The notes below the pieces were generated by a model, which was not told the DNA's origin, searched no databases, and was given only the letters and a program-made list of their open reading frames with translations. Positions 15,742 through 30,154 of a stretch of DNA of 64,000 nucleotides are shown here, piece after piece. The stretch's first letter is position 1. Each line of letters opens with the position of its first letter. A program made the translations under genes and the position numbers. Source of the DNA: Brachyhypopomus gauderio (lineage: Eukaryota; Chordata; Actinopteri; Gymnotiformes; Hypopomidae); contig NC_135214.1 of NCBI RefSeq assembly GCF_052324685.1, forward strand, positions 3,393,871 to 3,457,870, read 5' to 3'.

Positions 15742-16020
15742 CAGCTGGGTCCATTGTAAACATGAGTAATCACTGTGACCCCCCCATTTTGTTCATAATG
15801 CACTCCGGCACTGAGCACCCTTGTCTGCAGGCAGATGGGATAAGTCAGCCCAGAGGTGAAGTCTTTACCCGGCGTGCTGACGCTCCACGCAGCTTTATCC
15901 CCCGTCCCCATATCAATCTTTCATTTAACTTATTAAATATAGCGCGGTGATGCCATGGGCAGGTCAAGGCAGACGGTGCAGCTTTATAAACACTGGAATG
16001 CTCAGATAAGAGCCAGGAAG
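15742..16020 (+). promoter_or_regulatory. mettl21c: muscle-type promoter of mettl21c (candidate)
   Basis: A perfect MEF2-type site TTAAATATAG (15933-15942), a CAGCTG E-box (15742-15747) and a TATA box (15985-15990) lie in order, 300-550 bp before the start codon. A donor-like site (cgggag then gtagaa) near 16106 could end a first non-coding exon. METTL21C is known as a muscle gene, so the combination fits. Functional use is inference. Confidence 0.45.
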
Positions 16021-16301
16021 GTCTGTGGAACAACAGCAAGACACAGAAAGAGGCGACGCTCAAGTGAGAACACACCAAGGAAAGAACTGAAGAACCAACG
16101 GGAGGTAGAATTTTTATAATTCTGCATGCTGCGTTCTTACGCTGATTACTGTGCCCTAATGCGGTGTTATTTATGAATTAGAATTTATTAGAGTGGTATG
16201 TAAACATACTCATTTTTCACTGACTGTTGTGGAAAATACCCTTAAAGCTCCCGAAGAGATTGAAAACCCAAGCAAAAGCGATATTAGAAGTGGACTCTAC
16301 A

Positions 16302-17678
<1,377 letters not shown>

Positions 17679-17829
17679 CCAAACCTGAGACAAAGACAAA
17701 AACACAAACACATTAAACATCAGTTAGAGTAACTAACACAAACATTAAAGGGTATCACACTTTAAGGATGCCCTTCATGAAAATCATAGCTGTTTTTACA
17801 ACCCAAAAGTATTTGATACGTTGCTCCCT

Positions 17830-17835
17830 AATAAA
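17830..17835 (+). terminator. mettl21c: poly(A) signal of mettl21c
   Basis: AATAAA 152 nt after the stop codon, followed by GT-rich sequence. Confidence 0.6.
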
Positions 17836-18438
17836 AGGTTGTGATATGCAGCATTATGGGATTGCAATATTATTTAATACCCTACTTATTATTTATGTAT
17901 TTATCCATTTGTTTGTGCTTGACATTTTTTTAAATCCATTTTGAAACTACAACCCTTGAACATTAAAACAACAAATGAAAACTGATTTAATGTGGTCTCC
18001 AAGATCTTATAGCAATCTCATGTGGTCTCATACTGCCACCTACAGGTTTAGCTTCAGGCTAAAAGATAAAAACCCTTTTAAGACTCCACAAGGACATAAA
18101 GCAGCTACATTTGCACATCTGAGTACACAATCAGGTCATATTTCTCTTCCAGAACAGTATGTACAACTGAAGTCTAGATCAAACCATGAGAACAGAAATC
18201 AAAGACAAAGAAAACAGAATAAAAAATGATTCAGAAACATTTCTTCTTGAACATGTCCTAGGATCCAGACACACACAACAAAACCCACACGCTTCATTGT
18301 AATTAGAACAATTACATTAACATTACCAATAAACACATTCAATTCAATGTTTTTTTTTTTAAAACATTATATTTTAATTTCCAAACTCATTAGATTACAG
18401 AAAAGTTGCTTTTGTGGTGTCAGTACAACATTTTTTTT

Positions 18439-18454
18439 TTTATTTTATTTTATT
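18439..18454 (-). terminator. tfdp1: poly(A) signals of tfdp1
   Basis: Overlapping minus-strand AATAAA copies in a T-rich tract. They would give tfdp1 a 3' UTR of about 1 kb, tail to tail with mettl21c. Confidence 0.5.
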
Positions 18455-19474
18455 TTTTTTTTTTTTTCATTATTATTTTTGTAAGATTCTGAAGGGGAGT
18501 CCAAAAGAACCATATCCCATACTGGGATACACATCAATAATCAGACATACTCCGTAGTGTTACTGACCTGGAGAGGATACTAGAAACTAATTTCAGAGGT
18601 TTCCAATACGTTATTAAAACAAAGTACCTCAATTTCTATAAACTTCAGCGGGTAATAAAGTTTCTCTGATTTCCTGATGCCTGTCGGTTGTAAAACAAAG
18701 CATACAACAGGAGAAGTTTACCTCTTAAGCTCAAACATCAAAATCAAAAGAATGGCTGTTCAACAGAACTCCCTAAAACAGCTGCCCACAGATCAACAGG
18801 AAGCCAAACACACTGGGGACGGGATCTACAAAAAGAAGCCATTAAATTCATCCAATCATATGAAAAAGTGTCCATAGATCCAAAGACGTGCCCCGACGGG
18901 GCCAAATGGCAGCTGGCTGAGACAATTCTCTGAACCATCAGTCTAGGAGAAGGCAGCCATCTTGAATATTCAAAAAAGTGAATCTAGCCAGCAGTTTTCT
19001 TTTTTTTTTTTTTAAAAAGGCAATAATTGAAAAGGAGAATATTCTAACTATTTCACACAGAGATCACACCTACACATTCTCCAACAGCAGGTGGCTGCAT
19101 TGCTGCGTGAGGGTTTCGTTTGAAAGGAAAGATCCGGTCCGAGTACATACTGTGATGGCAGAGTTCTGCTACTTCAGAGGGACTTTCCTTCAAGTCCTTC
19201 TGTTAAACTAGACCCAGCAGGGTCAATAATATGCACCAGCACCCAGCAGAGTGCCACGATTTAACAGGAGAAGCCATACAGCAAAAGAGCAGGACGAAAA
19301 TAACACACCTTTGTAGCCCATGCTCCTCAATGCCTGCATCAGACAGAAGGGAGAGGCAGAGAATCTAAAAGGTGTGCTAGAAGCGAAGGGGGAGAGGGAG
19401 CTTTCTGAGTGATCGATAAATCCCTTCAGTACAGCCGCTGGAAGAGCTGTGTGCGACAAAGCGGCTCGGGGAGG

Positions 19475-22235
19475 TTAGTCGTCGTCCTCGTTCTCATCGT
19501 ACTCCTCGTCGTCGTCCTCGTCGCCCATATAAGAGATGGGGGTTTCAACCCGGGAACCACTGTAGTGCGAGTCATTAGAGCTTGACGCCATCGTTCCATC
19601 TGCGCCACTGTCACTACAGACAGAACGACAAACGTCAGCATCACTCCCTCCCTGAGCCGGCGGTGGATAATGCCCCGAATGCCACTGATAATCATAAGTA
19701 TGGGGTACTACCATTAAGGGGGTTAATGCAGATTCTCCGACCCCACCCCCCAACCCATCACTAACTCCACAAAGTACAGAAGCTTGGCCTCACCTGCCGA
19801 CATGGTACCGCCCACCATTAGTGGACGATGCTCCCGTCATGTACACACTGCTGATGGGCCCCTGTGCCATCTCTGCTTTGCAAAATAAAAGCAAGTAATT
19901 TGATATCCTACAGTTTACCTCGAAAAATGAACAATTTGCACAAAGTGCTGTTTATTTGCCACAAACAATATTCAGCAGTGTTTTGGCTATATGCCCTATG
20001 TGTGTATATACGAGCTTGAGAGAGACCGTGTGAGAGTGAGTGAGAGAACATCTCTGGAGAGAGAGAGAGAAACAGACCCACAATAATGATATATCGCTGC
20101 ATGCATGAGGGGCAGGTTGACTGGTTGAGAGGCAGCGTGGCTGACCTGTAACATAAGGCTCCAGTGCTTTGGGCACCAGGCTGCGGGCCATCTTCAGGTC
20201 TTCAGCAGAACACTTCCCCGCCTCCAGCCCACAGGCCATACCCATACGCTTCAACACCTCAATGTCATCATGGATCTCAAACATGCTATCAAAGTTGAAG
20301 AGGTACTCAAACCTGCACAACAGCACCAGAGGTTATTATGGTCTGGAAGACAACATGTAAAACGAATCAAACACAGGACGGAGACCCACAATGTTCCAGG
20401 AAGCACAACGACACAAACGACATGAAATCTATCTAAAACAGTGGTTGTTCTCATTAAAAGAACATTTAAAAATTTGCAGTGTGTAACAACTTAAACATTA
20501 GACTTTGAAATGTGAAATGTGGGCAGTCATGGCCTGGTGAGGGGCAGTCATGGCCTGGTGGTAGGAAACTGGTCTTGTGACCGGTGGGTCGTGGGTTCGA
20601 TTCCCAGACCTGAGGCCATGACTGAGGTGCCCTTGAGCAAGGCACCTAACCCCAACTGCTCCCCGGGCGCCAGGGCTAGGGCTGCCCACCGCTCTGGGCA
20701 CGTGTGATCCACAGCCCCCTAGTAATCACTAGTGTGTGTGTTCTAACTGCACAGATGGGTTAAAAGCGGAGGACAAATTTCGATTGCGGTGTAAAAATCA
20801 CAATTGACAAAATATGGCACATTTCATTTCATTTTATATTATAAAAAAAACAGCAGTTTACTTGTCATTGGAGATGCTGCAGTCAATGACTGTTTTCTTG
20901 CTGGTGTTTATGATGATGAAAGGTAAGTGAATAACTGAATTGTCTGTTGGCAGCCGGTTCGTCTGCTGTTCTGTCTGCCGGTTACGCTGCACAAGGTTCT
21001 TGAAGGCAATTTGCTATGCACAGATGTTAAAATGCAAAAGGAATTAGCTTCAAAATTCAGCATTTTCCAACATCCTGAGATGTAGAGTCTCCAAAACTGA
21101 TGTTCTACCTGTAAAATGAGCTCTTGGAGCTGTGACTGTTTCTGTTTAATTCTCTCCAAGCGTCTTTGCCTCTCCACCTGGAAATAAAGAGAACGGGCCA
21201 ATTTTTTACGTTCTCTCAACTGCAGTCATGAATTCTCCTCAGGACATTTTTCTAAATTAGATGCATGAACTCTGCCATTTATGCACTGGGACTGAATATG
21301 CAGAACATGTTTATATACTTAAATATATTTAGATTGCAATCCACAATTGTGACACCTTGCAATATACCAAACACACTGGTGTCGCACCATCTGAACAGCA
21401 CAATTCATCAAGAAAACGCCTACAGAACACTCACACAGATCCTTTCAAATAGCGGCGGTAGTCAGAGGACTTTATGTATAGAGCACCCTTCTGTAGTATC
21501 AGTACTGTAATACTGGTATAATACATGACAAATGATATTGTGCACCCCTAAACCAGTTGGGTTGATACAATAAGTTTCAAAAATCTTTGACTCGTTTTCT
21601 ACTTGATCTTGCTCAGCAACTTATTAGTAATAATTAGTAGATTAGTAGCGGTGTTCAATCATGTAGATTATCACCAACATCATTAGCAGCAGCAGAACAC
21701 AGCAGCAGAACCCGGGACAGAGAAGCTCGTCTAAGGTCTGCAGTGGCGTGTAGATTTGATGCAGTCTTTCCTCAGAGGGAGGATCCACACAGCAGCCTTG
21801 GAGCTCCACCTTTTAAAATGGTGAGCCAAGTGCACAGCACTGCTGGGCTGCCTCTGTCGCCCGTGCGTTCAGGAACAGCCACACGTCTCGGGACTCTGCT
21901 CCAGTGTTCTTCAGCTTGTTCTCTAGTTATCTGCCTCATCACTCCACCTTTCGCTCTCCGGGAGGAAGTCAGGCACTAACCAGTGTTCATTCTGCTAGCC
22001 ATATTTGATTTGGTCTTGTTCCCAAGGCTGGTCCTAATTGAGCCCTCACGATGGAAACCATTTGTGTGATTCTTTGGCTTAAAAAAATCTCACCACAAAT
22101 CAAATATCATAGATGTCCTCCATGTTTAAAATGAGGCCATCAAATCATTTGTTTCTTATATTTTCCCATTTAGATGCATGATGGGGGAGGGGGGGTTGCG
22201 TCTATTAATGTCACTACTGGAGATACACACTACAG

Positions 22236-22303
<68 letters not shown>

Positions 22304-25300
22304 AAAATAAAGTCATTGCACAGGAAAAACAGGAAATAGCTGATATGTGCTTTTCATTGGAAGGACTCAAAACTCTTTAAAATGCATATTCATCAGTTAT
22401 ATGACTCAAGGTGATCTCCCGTAATAAATAGTTTTCTACGTTGCGTTATAGCAGACACACTAGACCTTTAGTAAGCATGGCGAGCGCTGCCGTCAAGAGT
22501 GGTGGTGGTTGCTGCTGGCAACACAACGCTGAGTCAACATGGCAATGCCCGTCACCCGCCAACGATGGATGATGGCCATGTCGTGCCCTAACGTATGCCC
22601 ACATCTCGAGCGAAACTTTGTAGTCCTTTCGGCTTCATGCCTAAACTGCATATACAGCTCCAAGCTGAAGAGCTGTGTATTCCATCTAGGTCACCTTGGC
22701 CTTACCTGACAACAATCAACCATTCTGCACTGGCACTCGGCAGACGAAAATGATGACAAATAAGGAGAGTGGGTTGGGGACGTCTTTGGCCTGCTTCTCT
22801 CTAATGCGTTGTGAGGCCAGTTCATAAACTGAGAAACGCATGATGCTACATTAGTTCATAAACTGATGAGATTTCAGTTTCATGTGCAGTCATGTCTCTC
22901 TCTAGCACCTGCCCCTCCCTCCCCCAGACACGACTGCCCTCACAAGCCTCTTATGCTCGTCTCATAACTGGAGGAACATGGGAATAGAGTATGTGACCGT
23001 AAGCCAGGCGCGCTCAGCTGGGATCCAGCTCCTAGCCGGACAGACGGGGGAGCCCACCTCCAGGTTCTGGCATTCCTGGGCCGAGTTGGTGGGAAGGCCG
23101 ATCCACTTAATCTCCTTCTTCTCTTTTGAGATTATGTTCATGGCCATCAGGACATTGAGAGCATCGTATACCCGCCGCCTGATGTTCTTCTGATCGTACA
23201 CGTGCTGGAGAGGAAGGGAGGAAGAACTTAGCACAGGACACGAGCAAACCACCCCTGATCTAGGAGTTAGCTCCTGAACATCTAAAGGCGGAGGTAACTC
23301 CAAAGCATCCTACACTATGCAACACTGCACATTTTAATACACTCGTGATCTTGGGGATTGATTAAAACATGTAACTAGCTGTGCCACAACGGCAACCAGG
23401 CAGCTGCAGGAAGCTGCTCACCGCGTCGTTGGGGGAAATGGGGTTGTCTGCAGAGCTGAACTCAGCCACCAGTTCATCTGCTACTTCGTTGTATGTAGTG
23501 ACGCCCTTCCTCTGCACCTTCTCACACACCTTCATGGAGAAATGCCTCAACCCTTTCCCGTTCTTCTCCCCTTTCTTACTTCTCTTCCTGCAGTCAAGAG
23601 CATTGCACACACCAGCTTCAATAACACAGGACATCACACTAGTACATGGGTTAAAGCAAGAAATTTTCATTTGACTGAAAAATTTTTCCTGGCAAAAGAC
23701 AATGCCAGCAATTACTGAAAATGTAGTGTAGTTTTTGCCTAATTCTACACAATAAACACATTTATAAAGTATATTTATCTAAACAGCCTGTGTAAGGAGA
23801 GAAGAGAGAATGAACACCTGAGCAATAAATGTACATAAATGTTTATATAATGGAGTTATCTGGGGGTCCTCTTCCAGAAAATTATTTAAAGATCAAGTCA
23901 AATTTAGTGAATCCTGGTGAGAGGTATGAAGCTCTCTTGTTTTTATCAGATTCACCATCGCAAAAACATAAGCCGTAAGATTACATGCTTTAAGTAGGTA
24001 TGTTACAAAAAATTAACACCACTGGATAGAGCTTTTAAATACAAACAGAACAACACCATCCATGTTAAGCCTGGTTTAAGCCTTTATACTTGACGCAGCA
24101 CGAGTGGCGTGAGCAGCGCGAGGGTCCGCACGCCGAAAATGACGTAATCGCGGTGGCTCCACCCGTGCGCGAGAGCCTCGCAGTTTTGTAACTTCGCGCG
24201 CACAGCGCTTCAGCGCAGTGAACCAAGTCATGTTTGCCGGGTTCATACACCTTTATAAGGTGGAATTAAAGCACTTGTACGTCACTTTCAAGGTCCATGT
24301 CTGATATTTTAGTGGAGAAAAGACTCCATTTCAACGCGTTCTCAACGTTAAATTTAAGTTAAATATTTATACATATACTCGAAATGACTCGAAATAATTG
24401 GCTTTTTATCACATTATTTAATGGTGGTTTATTTTCAAAACGCCCAATCTTAACGACTTCACGTTCTCTCATGTTTCGTCCTGGAATTACAAGAGGCTCG
24501 TATTTGTTAACGTAATAACTGTTCAGTCAGACAGATATTTGTTGTGAAACGAAGTAGTTACATTTTCAAGCATTTTAAAGTACTTTAGCCTAAATTCCAG
24601 CACTAATGCAACATTACAATTGGTCAGGTAAATGTTCATTCCCCTGTTTTGAGGGGTGTTTCTTTATACTACCACATATTGCTTCGGACTACACTGCAAA
24701 AAGAATGTGACGCAGCAAATAGCCTCCGCCGTTCGCGCAGGTGTACAGAGTCGCGCGCTACGATCACGCCAGGCAGGAGGGGGTTAAAAACTTTTCTACG
24801 TAACATCCGCAAATCTGAAGGCGGAATGAACCGCAAGTCAATCAAATGACACCGCCGTCATCCATCCAGCGCTGATGAGCGCCAGTGAGAATCATATTTC
24901 GGCCACAAAACAGATAGCACGCGCGTGTGTTGTTTATTATGATTTGACGGATTTTTTCCCCAAAAAAATCAAATGACGGAAATCCGTCGTAGTGACGGAG
25001 AACTTTAACCCATGCACTAGTATAACGAGACAGATGCTTCCTTCGGGTTCATAAAATGGACGCAGAGGGATCGTGCAGGATTACCTGTATGACGATATTA
25101 CCACAGATATTATAATGCACTGCGTTACAAACCAACCCTCAAAAATGCAGTGCTGGAACTTCACTTCTGCCTTTTGTTAGCCATTATTGCTTTCCTTCAA
25201 AAACATGACGGTTAATAAAAAAAGGAGACTTACTAAGTGCAGGAAGAAAAAAATTTGATAAGGGCTCACCCTGAGGACCATGGAGAGGCATCGGATGGCT

Positions 25301-26187
25301 GGCTCTGAGTGATGAACTGAGAGCTGGGTGTGTGAGGACTGTTCATAAGAAGCACGTTAGACCCGCTGGGCCTCTGTGGTGTACCAATGACCTGAAAAAC
25401 ACACAGGTAACGCTCACAGCTCAAAATGGCAGACAGGCAGAGGGATGAAAACTCCATATTGATTCCACCACAACATCAAACCATCCTCAGGTAATACATT
25501 TTTCAACAATAATAAGAAAAATTTCTGTATTATACATTGCATGTTTTTTTCCATGGCCAAGTTTAGAAGGTGAAATTTAAACTACCATATGCCATTTCTA
25601 TTTTGCATAAAATACATCAATACTTTTTTTACCCCAATCCTGATGTTATTAAATTTGACTGTTTGGGGCCACTGTCCTCTTCACGAAGCACCTACCATCT
25701 GTGGAGCAATGTTGACATTGGAAGGGCCCAATGTTTTTGGCAACAGTTGTTTCCCCACTGCAACAGACTGTGGATGTACAGTCACTAAGGACAAAACTCC
25801 TAAAGTGTAAAATGAATGCGGTTAGAATATAGTTTGCAATGTCACTCTTCCATAAGGTGAAGTCAGGGTATCAATAAGGCAGCCGGCCAATGCCATCTTA
25901 AACACATTACAACGTTAAAAGAAGACTGGGACCCATGTAAGAAGACTAGAACATGAAGCATCACTACCTTAAGAGCTGCGTGTCTGGCAGCATGACCTGC
26001 TGCTGGCCTTACCTTTACCAGGGCTCACGTTCTGGTCAATGAAAACCTTCAGCTCCCCATTGGCCTCAATCAGACCGGCCTGTGGAGAGAGAGGAAGGAA
26101 GAGAGATGAACTCTGCCTCGCCGCTCATAGCCACGAAGGAAGAGACTTGTAACGTATAAGTACTGGAACACTCACATCCTTGGCCAT
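19475..26187 (-). CDS. tfdp1: transcription factor Dp-1, dimer partner of E2F, eleven coding exons
   Basis: Pairs with E2F1-6 to bind E2F sites in cell-cycle promoters; nuclear. Minus-strand exons: 26187-26176, 26079-26013, 25784-25696, 25391-25270, 23587-23422, 23204-23058, 21177-21109, 21013-20862, 20312-20146, 19872-19794, 19613-19475. The sum is 402 aa plus TAA in one frame (human 410). The first exon codes only MAKD. Exons 5-6 hold the winged-helix DNA-binding domain ([14 protein letters not shown], then [19 protein letters not shown]), exons 7-9 the coiled coil and marked-box dimerisation region, and the last exon a run of Asp/Glu typical of DP proteins. The human GVVSL segment near residue 30 is shortened. 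A SINE sits in intron 8 and a GC-rich block in intron 4. Non-coding 5' exon(s) must lie between 26.2 and 28.7 kb. Confidence 0.96.
20521..20815 (+). mobile_element. tRNA-derived SINE, in a tfdp1 intron
   Basis: A tRNA-like head with a B box (ggttcgattcc, 20594-20604) is followed by a body with gagcaaggcacctaacccc and a tail. Such SINEs are common in fish. It lies antisense to tfdp1. The first 19 bp of the head occur twice (20521-20539 and 20542-20560). A clear target duplication was not found. Confidence 0.85.
22237..22298. repeat. (TA)n microsatellite
   Basis: About 30 TA units in a tfdp1 intron. Confidence 0.95.
24066..25045. other. CpG-rich block in tfdp1 intron 4, possible old DNA transposon
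   Basis: Two CpG-dense pieces (about 24085-24235 and 24700-25010) sit in an otherwise AT-rich intron. The left begins near ctttatacttgacgcagc and the right ends near gcactagtataacgag, a weak inverted resemblance. No transposase is visible. It could equally be an intragenic regulatory island. Confidence 0.3.
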
Positions 26188-26526
26188 GATCCTTGGGGAA
26201 GAGGAGGAAAGGCTTGGTCTTATTGAAGAAACCAAGCGTTCACAAAAGACTACGCCTGCAAAAGACATTGGTTTTGGCCCCAAAAGCACAACGGCAGTGC
26301 CGTAACCGAGGTTACGAGAAAACACTTGTTTGAAACTAATGCATAATTTAGGCAACACTGATTTGTAATACATAGAGACGGGGTTTTACTTAAATTAACA
26401 AGCTAGCACTTATTAAAATGTGAATGCATGGGTTGCAGTTGGAGTGCATGCTATATAAGCCCCTTTTGGCCTGACAGCTCGTGCTCTCCGCATTGGGAGA
26501 GGCAACATTACAGTAGGCCGCTGCTT

Positions 26527-26534
<8 letters not shown>

Positions 26535-26558
<24 letters not shown>
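26535..26558. repeat. poly-C run
   Basis: 24 consecutive C in the 5' region of tfdp1. Confidence 0.95.
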
Positions 26559-27593
26559 AAATCTACTGCATCTACGTGACTGAGCGATATCTACAGCACA
26601 AAGCCCACAGAGCCAAAACGGGGATGAGTGCGCCTTCCACACGATGCAACATTAATGATCTCTATGGCATTTCACTCCACCTATTTGACTCCAGCAATAT
26701 TGAAGACTAGTCTGGTCTAAAACGGGACGTGGGCGCACCATTAAATTACACTGCGCCTGCAGTTACCCAAAGTTAACTAAACCAGTCGATTCGTCCAAGT
26801 TTTGGCTGTACTAGGTAACATTTTGTAAAAGTATGTGTTTTTTCTACAACCACACGTTCGTTTTGCTCACTTTCCCAAGTTGAAAAAGGCTGAGAAAACA
26901 GTCTAATGTGCTGCAGTATAGGAACTAATTCAAACATCCATCTTTGTTGCAACCTGTTCGAGAGGAAAAGAAAGTCAACAAACTGGGCCAGTGAGTAGGT
27001 ACAATGTAAAGCGTGTTAGCACGGTTAGCTAGCTAGCTGGTGTGGAAACACGTTGTTTTGTAACGAAACCTCATCTAAATGAGAACAAAACGTGCTCGCC
27101 GTGGCCGATGCCTTCACAACGAGGAGCGTGTGTGCCAGTGTGACACTTAGAAAACGGCACCGCGTTAGATCGGCCATCTGAAAGTCAACTATGGAAACTT
27201 TCCATTGAACTTACGAGTGAACAGTGTGTTGTGCAGCCTGTCTTCTTGGCTCCCAGGGTTGTGTTGGCTTAGGTTTACTAGCTAGCTCACTTAGCTTTAG
27301 GGATAGAGGAAGAGGAGGTCTGAAACCCCCTCTCAAAACAGGAAACAATAAGTCAAATAATATAAAAGTTTTAAATCGTATCAAAATGTTGCTGAAACGC
27401 ATCGCCGTGCAAAGGTTGTTCGCAACGATTATAAATGGTTTATTTTAAGGGAAGAAACCTTTATTTGTGTGACTAGCTACCTAGCTAACTCGCACCAACA
27501 AAATGGATGCGAACATGAGCAAGACAGCTGCTTATCGACACCGGCCAGTCAGCCAAGCAGTCAAACTCACACGACTGGTCTTCTTTATATATA

Positions 27594-27632
<39 letters not shown>

Positions 27633-27999
27633 ACAATCTTTCATTTCAATAAAACTGAGATCAAGAAAACAGTCGTTAGGAGCCCCATCAAAGCTGACTT
27701 CTGTTAGCTCACGTTACTCACCTCGGAGCAGCCCGATAATGTGCCTGAAGGTCGGCGAAGGCAGTGGGGTGGAGGCAGCTAGCTACGATTCTTCGGAGAA
27801 ATAACAATTCGTAGTTGCATTAGAAATTTGCATTAGAAAAAGGCCGACAAATACATCTCAGGCCAACGGTTCTGCCCTGTCAGCCATTTCTGCATCATAG
27901 CTAGCTACACCAACTGACATTTCACGTACGTTCAAAGGCCCAGATGGCCATCAATGTGACTGCATAAGCTCACATCTCTGACCGACACCTGTTAAACTA

Positions 28000-28830
28000 G
28001 TTCAGACTGCAGTAAACGCGACTAGTTACACCGCGGAGACGCGAACTCGCGGTGAGCTGCGTGACAGGAGGCGAGACGCCAGCCAACCTTAGCCGGACGA
28101 CCACAGGGCGAGAGTCGCGTTCCGAAGTGAGGTCAAATCTTGCTTTAATTTCATCTTCCTAACTACATTAACACTCCTGCCACAACGACGTAGCCGGCCA
28201 ACTAGTTACCTAGTTTGACAAGTTAGCGGTTTTTTAAAAACTCGCGACACAGTAAAAAAAAAGATTAGCGACACAGCTAGCATAAACTAGCCATTCTAAT
28301 CACACTGGATGCGGCTCGCGGGCGTTTTCCTCACAAGTGGGCGATGGTTAGCCGGCTCCTTATTACGCGCGAGACCGCTAGCTGAGCGCGAGACCGCTAG
28401 CTACTCCAGCTAAATAACCGCCGGTGAGTGACGCCGATAGCGGGGGGCTAACCGCCAGATGTGGCTAACGTTCAATAAAGACAGCAGTCTCCGTCCCGTC
28501 TGAACATGTCAAGACACTTTCTTTCGTTTAATTCTTCACTCCCACCGCTGTCGCCAGATGTAGCGTGTGATATCTTACAGTTGACGCTTACATTTACGTT
28601 ATACACCCTCTCTCTGAACCGCCGGCGCTGAATGAACCAAACGTAGAGTACGAACGACACCCTCTCCGGCTCCATCGAAAACTGAGCTTGGCGGTGTCTA
28701 CAACATCCCGCACCGGATTGGACAATCGGACGCGTGACGCTGCAGAAGCGTTTTCACTAAGGCCACTCCTCTGCTACAATCTGATTGGGTGGTTCCATAA
28801 TTTTCCTTGCACTAAGAGTCTCTTATTGGT
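28000..28830 (-). promoter_or_regulatory. tfdp1: tfdp1 CpG-island promoter with three CCAAT boxes
   Basis: CpG-rich DNA from about 28.0 to 28.75 kb. Upstream, in tfdp1 orientation, lie three CCAAT boxes at 28717-28721, 28784-28788 and 28825-28829. Multiple spaced CCAAT boxes (NF-Y) are known in cell-cycle promoters. A 17-bp unit gcgcgagaccgctagct is repeated in tandem near 28366-28402. The start site itself is not determined. Confidence 0.55.
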
Positions 28831-29484
28831 CAACTTCGTCGAGTACCACCCATTACTGCTTAAGGGATAGTGGGTGGCACCCACTGGCGAGTAACCTGTT
28901 TTCAGACGGCTGGCATCGAGATCAACAAAGTTATTTAGGGTTGAAAACTTTATAAGGAATGGTTAACATTAAAATGAACACACACATTTAACATAATGCT
29001 TTTCACCACAAATTGTTAAAAATAAAAAAACAGTTGGTAAAATTGTATGCGTATCTAATATTTTACACTGGAAAAAAAAGAGTTCAAATTTTTTTTTATC
29101 TAAAGCACTATCAAAACAGACATGCAACATACCATCTGTGAAACAAAGATAATTTTCAGTTAATCAACCTTCTCAAAAGTTTGCTCTACCATTGAGATTA
29201 TATTGCCATAGTGAAGCCTAATTTCTAGTTAGGTCTTCTTTATTGATCTATGATGAACAATAAATATTTCATTTCCTAGCTATGTTGATTTTATTTTATT
29301 GATAGATTTGTTGGTTAATTGATTGATTTATAATGATTACATAATGATTGATACATATTTATACATTTATATATGTGACAGAATATATGTATCACTAGAT
29401 TATCTAGTAAAAGTGAAGGTAATAAACATAGGCTCATAGTAAAGTAAGTGACGAGGGATAAGTAAATGCATTATTCTGTGATCA

Positions 29485-29545
29485 GAAGCAAAGCACTTTG
29501 TAAGTCGCTCTGGATAAGAGTGTCTGCTAAATGCCGTAAATGTAA
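29485..29545 (+). mobile_element. fragment of a fish SINE/LINE 3' tail
   Basis: Contains gtcgctctggataagag followed by tgtctgctaaatgcc, the tail shared by several fish SINE families and their L2-type partner LINEs, then a simple taaatg repeat. No head is visible, so it is an orphan tail. Confidence 0.75.
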
Positions 29546-29900
29546 ATGTAAATGCATTAGGAGACACACAGACAGAACACAGGCAATTGTGTTGGTTTTT
29601 CCTTGGTAGAATTCATAAAATACCACTATCCCAATATAAGGAATTTCTATGCTTCTGTTTAGTGATTTGCTTTCTGATCATTCAAAAAAATTATAATTCT
29701 CTCATATTATGGAAAGGAGGGGAAAACACTTGCTGTCTTGGTTGAACAACACAATATTACTACTTATACTACTAGTGCTAATAATGACAACAGCTCAACA
29801 ACTAATATTATTATGTTGATGATGATTGCTGTATTAGAGTACACTGTGTAACGTGTAAGGTTTACTGTTTTTGCTTAAACCTGCTGAGTCTAGAAATCAC

Positions 29901-29903
<3 letters not shown>

Positions 29904-29991
<88 letters not shown>
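29904..29991. repeat. (TA)n microsatellite upstream of dcun1d2
   Basis: About 44 TA units, ending some 160 bp before the dcun1d2 start codon. Confidence 0.95.
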
Positions 29992-29992
<1 letters not shown>

Positions 29993-30154
29993 CTTAAAAG
30001 CAAGTGCCGCGTTCTGCTTTCAAAACTACAGTTCCCAATATGTTGGAGAGCCGGTGCGCAGACTCAGTGCGTCTCTAGCGCATTCCCTTGACGCTCACGC
30101 GCAGCCGTATATGGGACTACTGAGTATCAATTTGGTCAAACAGCGGGTGATAAA

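Larger units (their letters stand above)
28870..30000. other. intergenic stretch between tfdp1 and dcun1d2
   Basis: AT-rich, no exon seen. It contains a SINE/LINE tail fragment at about 29480-29556 and a (TA)n run at 29904-29991. Confidence 0.7.

Noticed and set aside
20521-20610. Possible tRNA gene
   Set aside because: The B box is present, but the sequence continues into a SINE body and tail and does not fold as a full tRNA.
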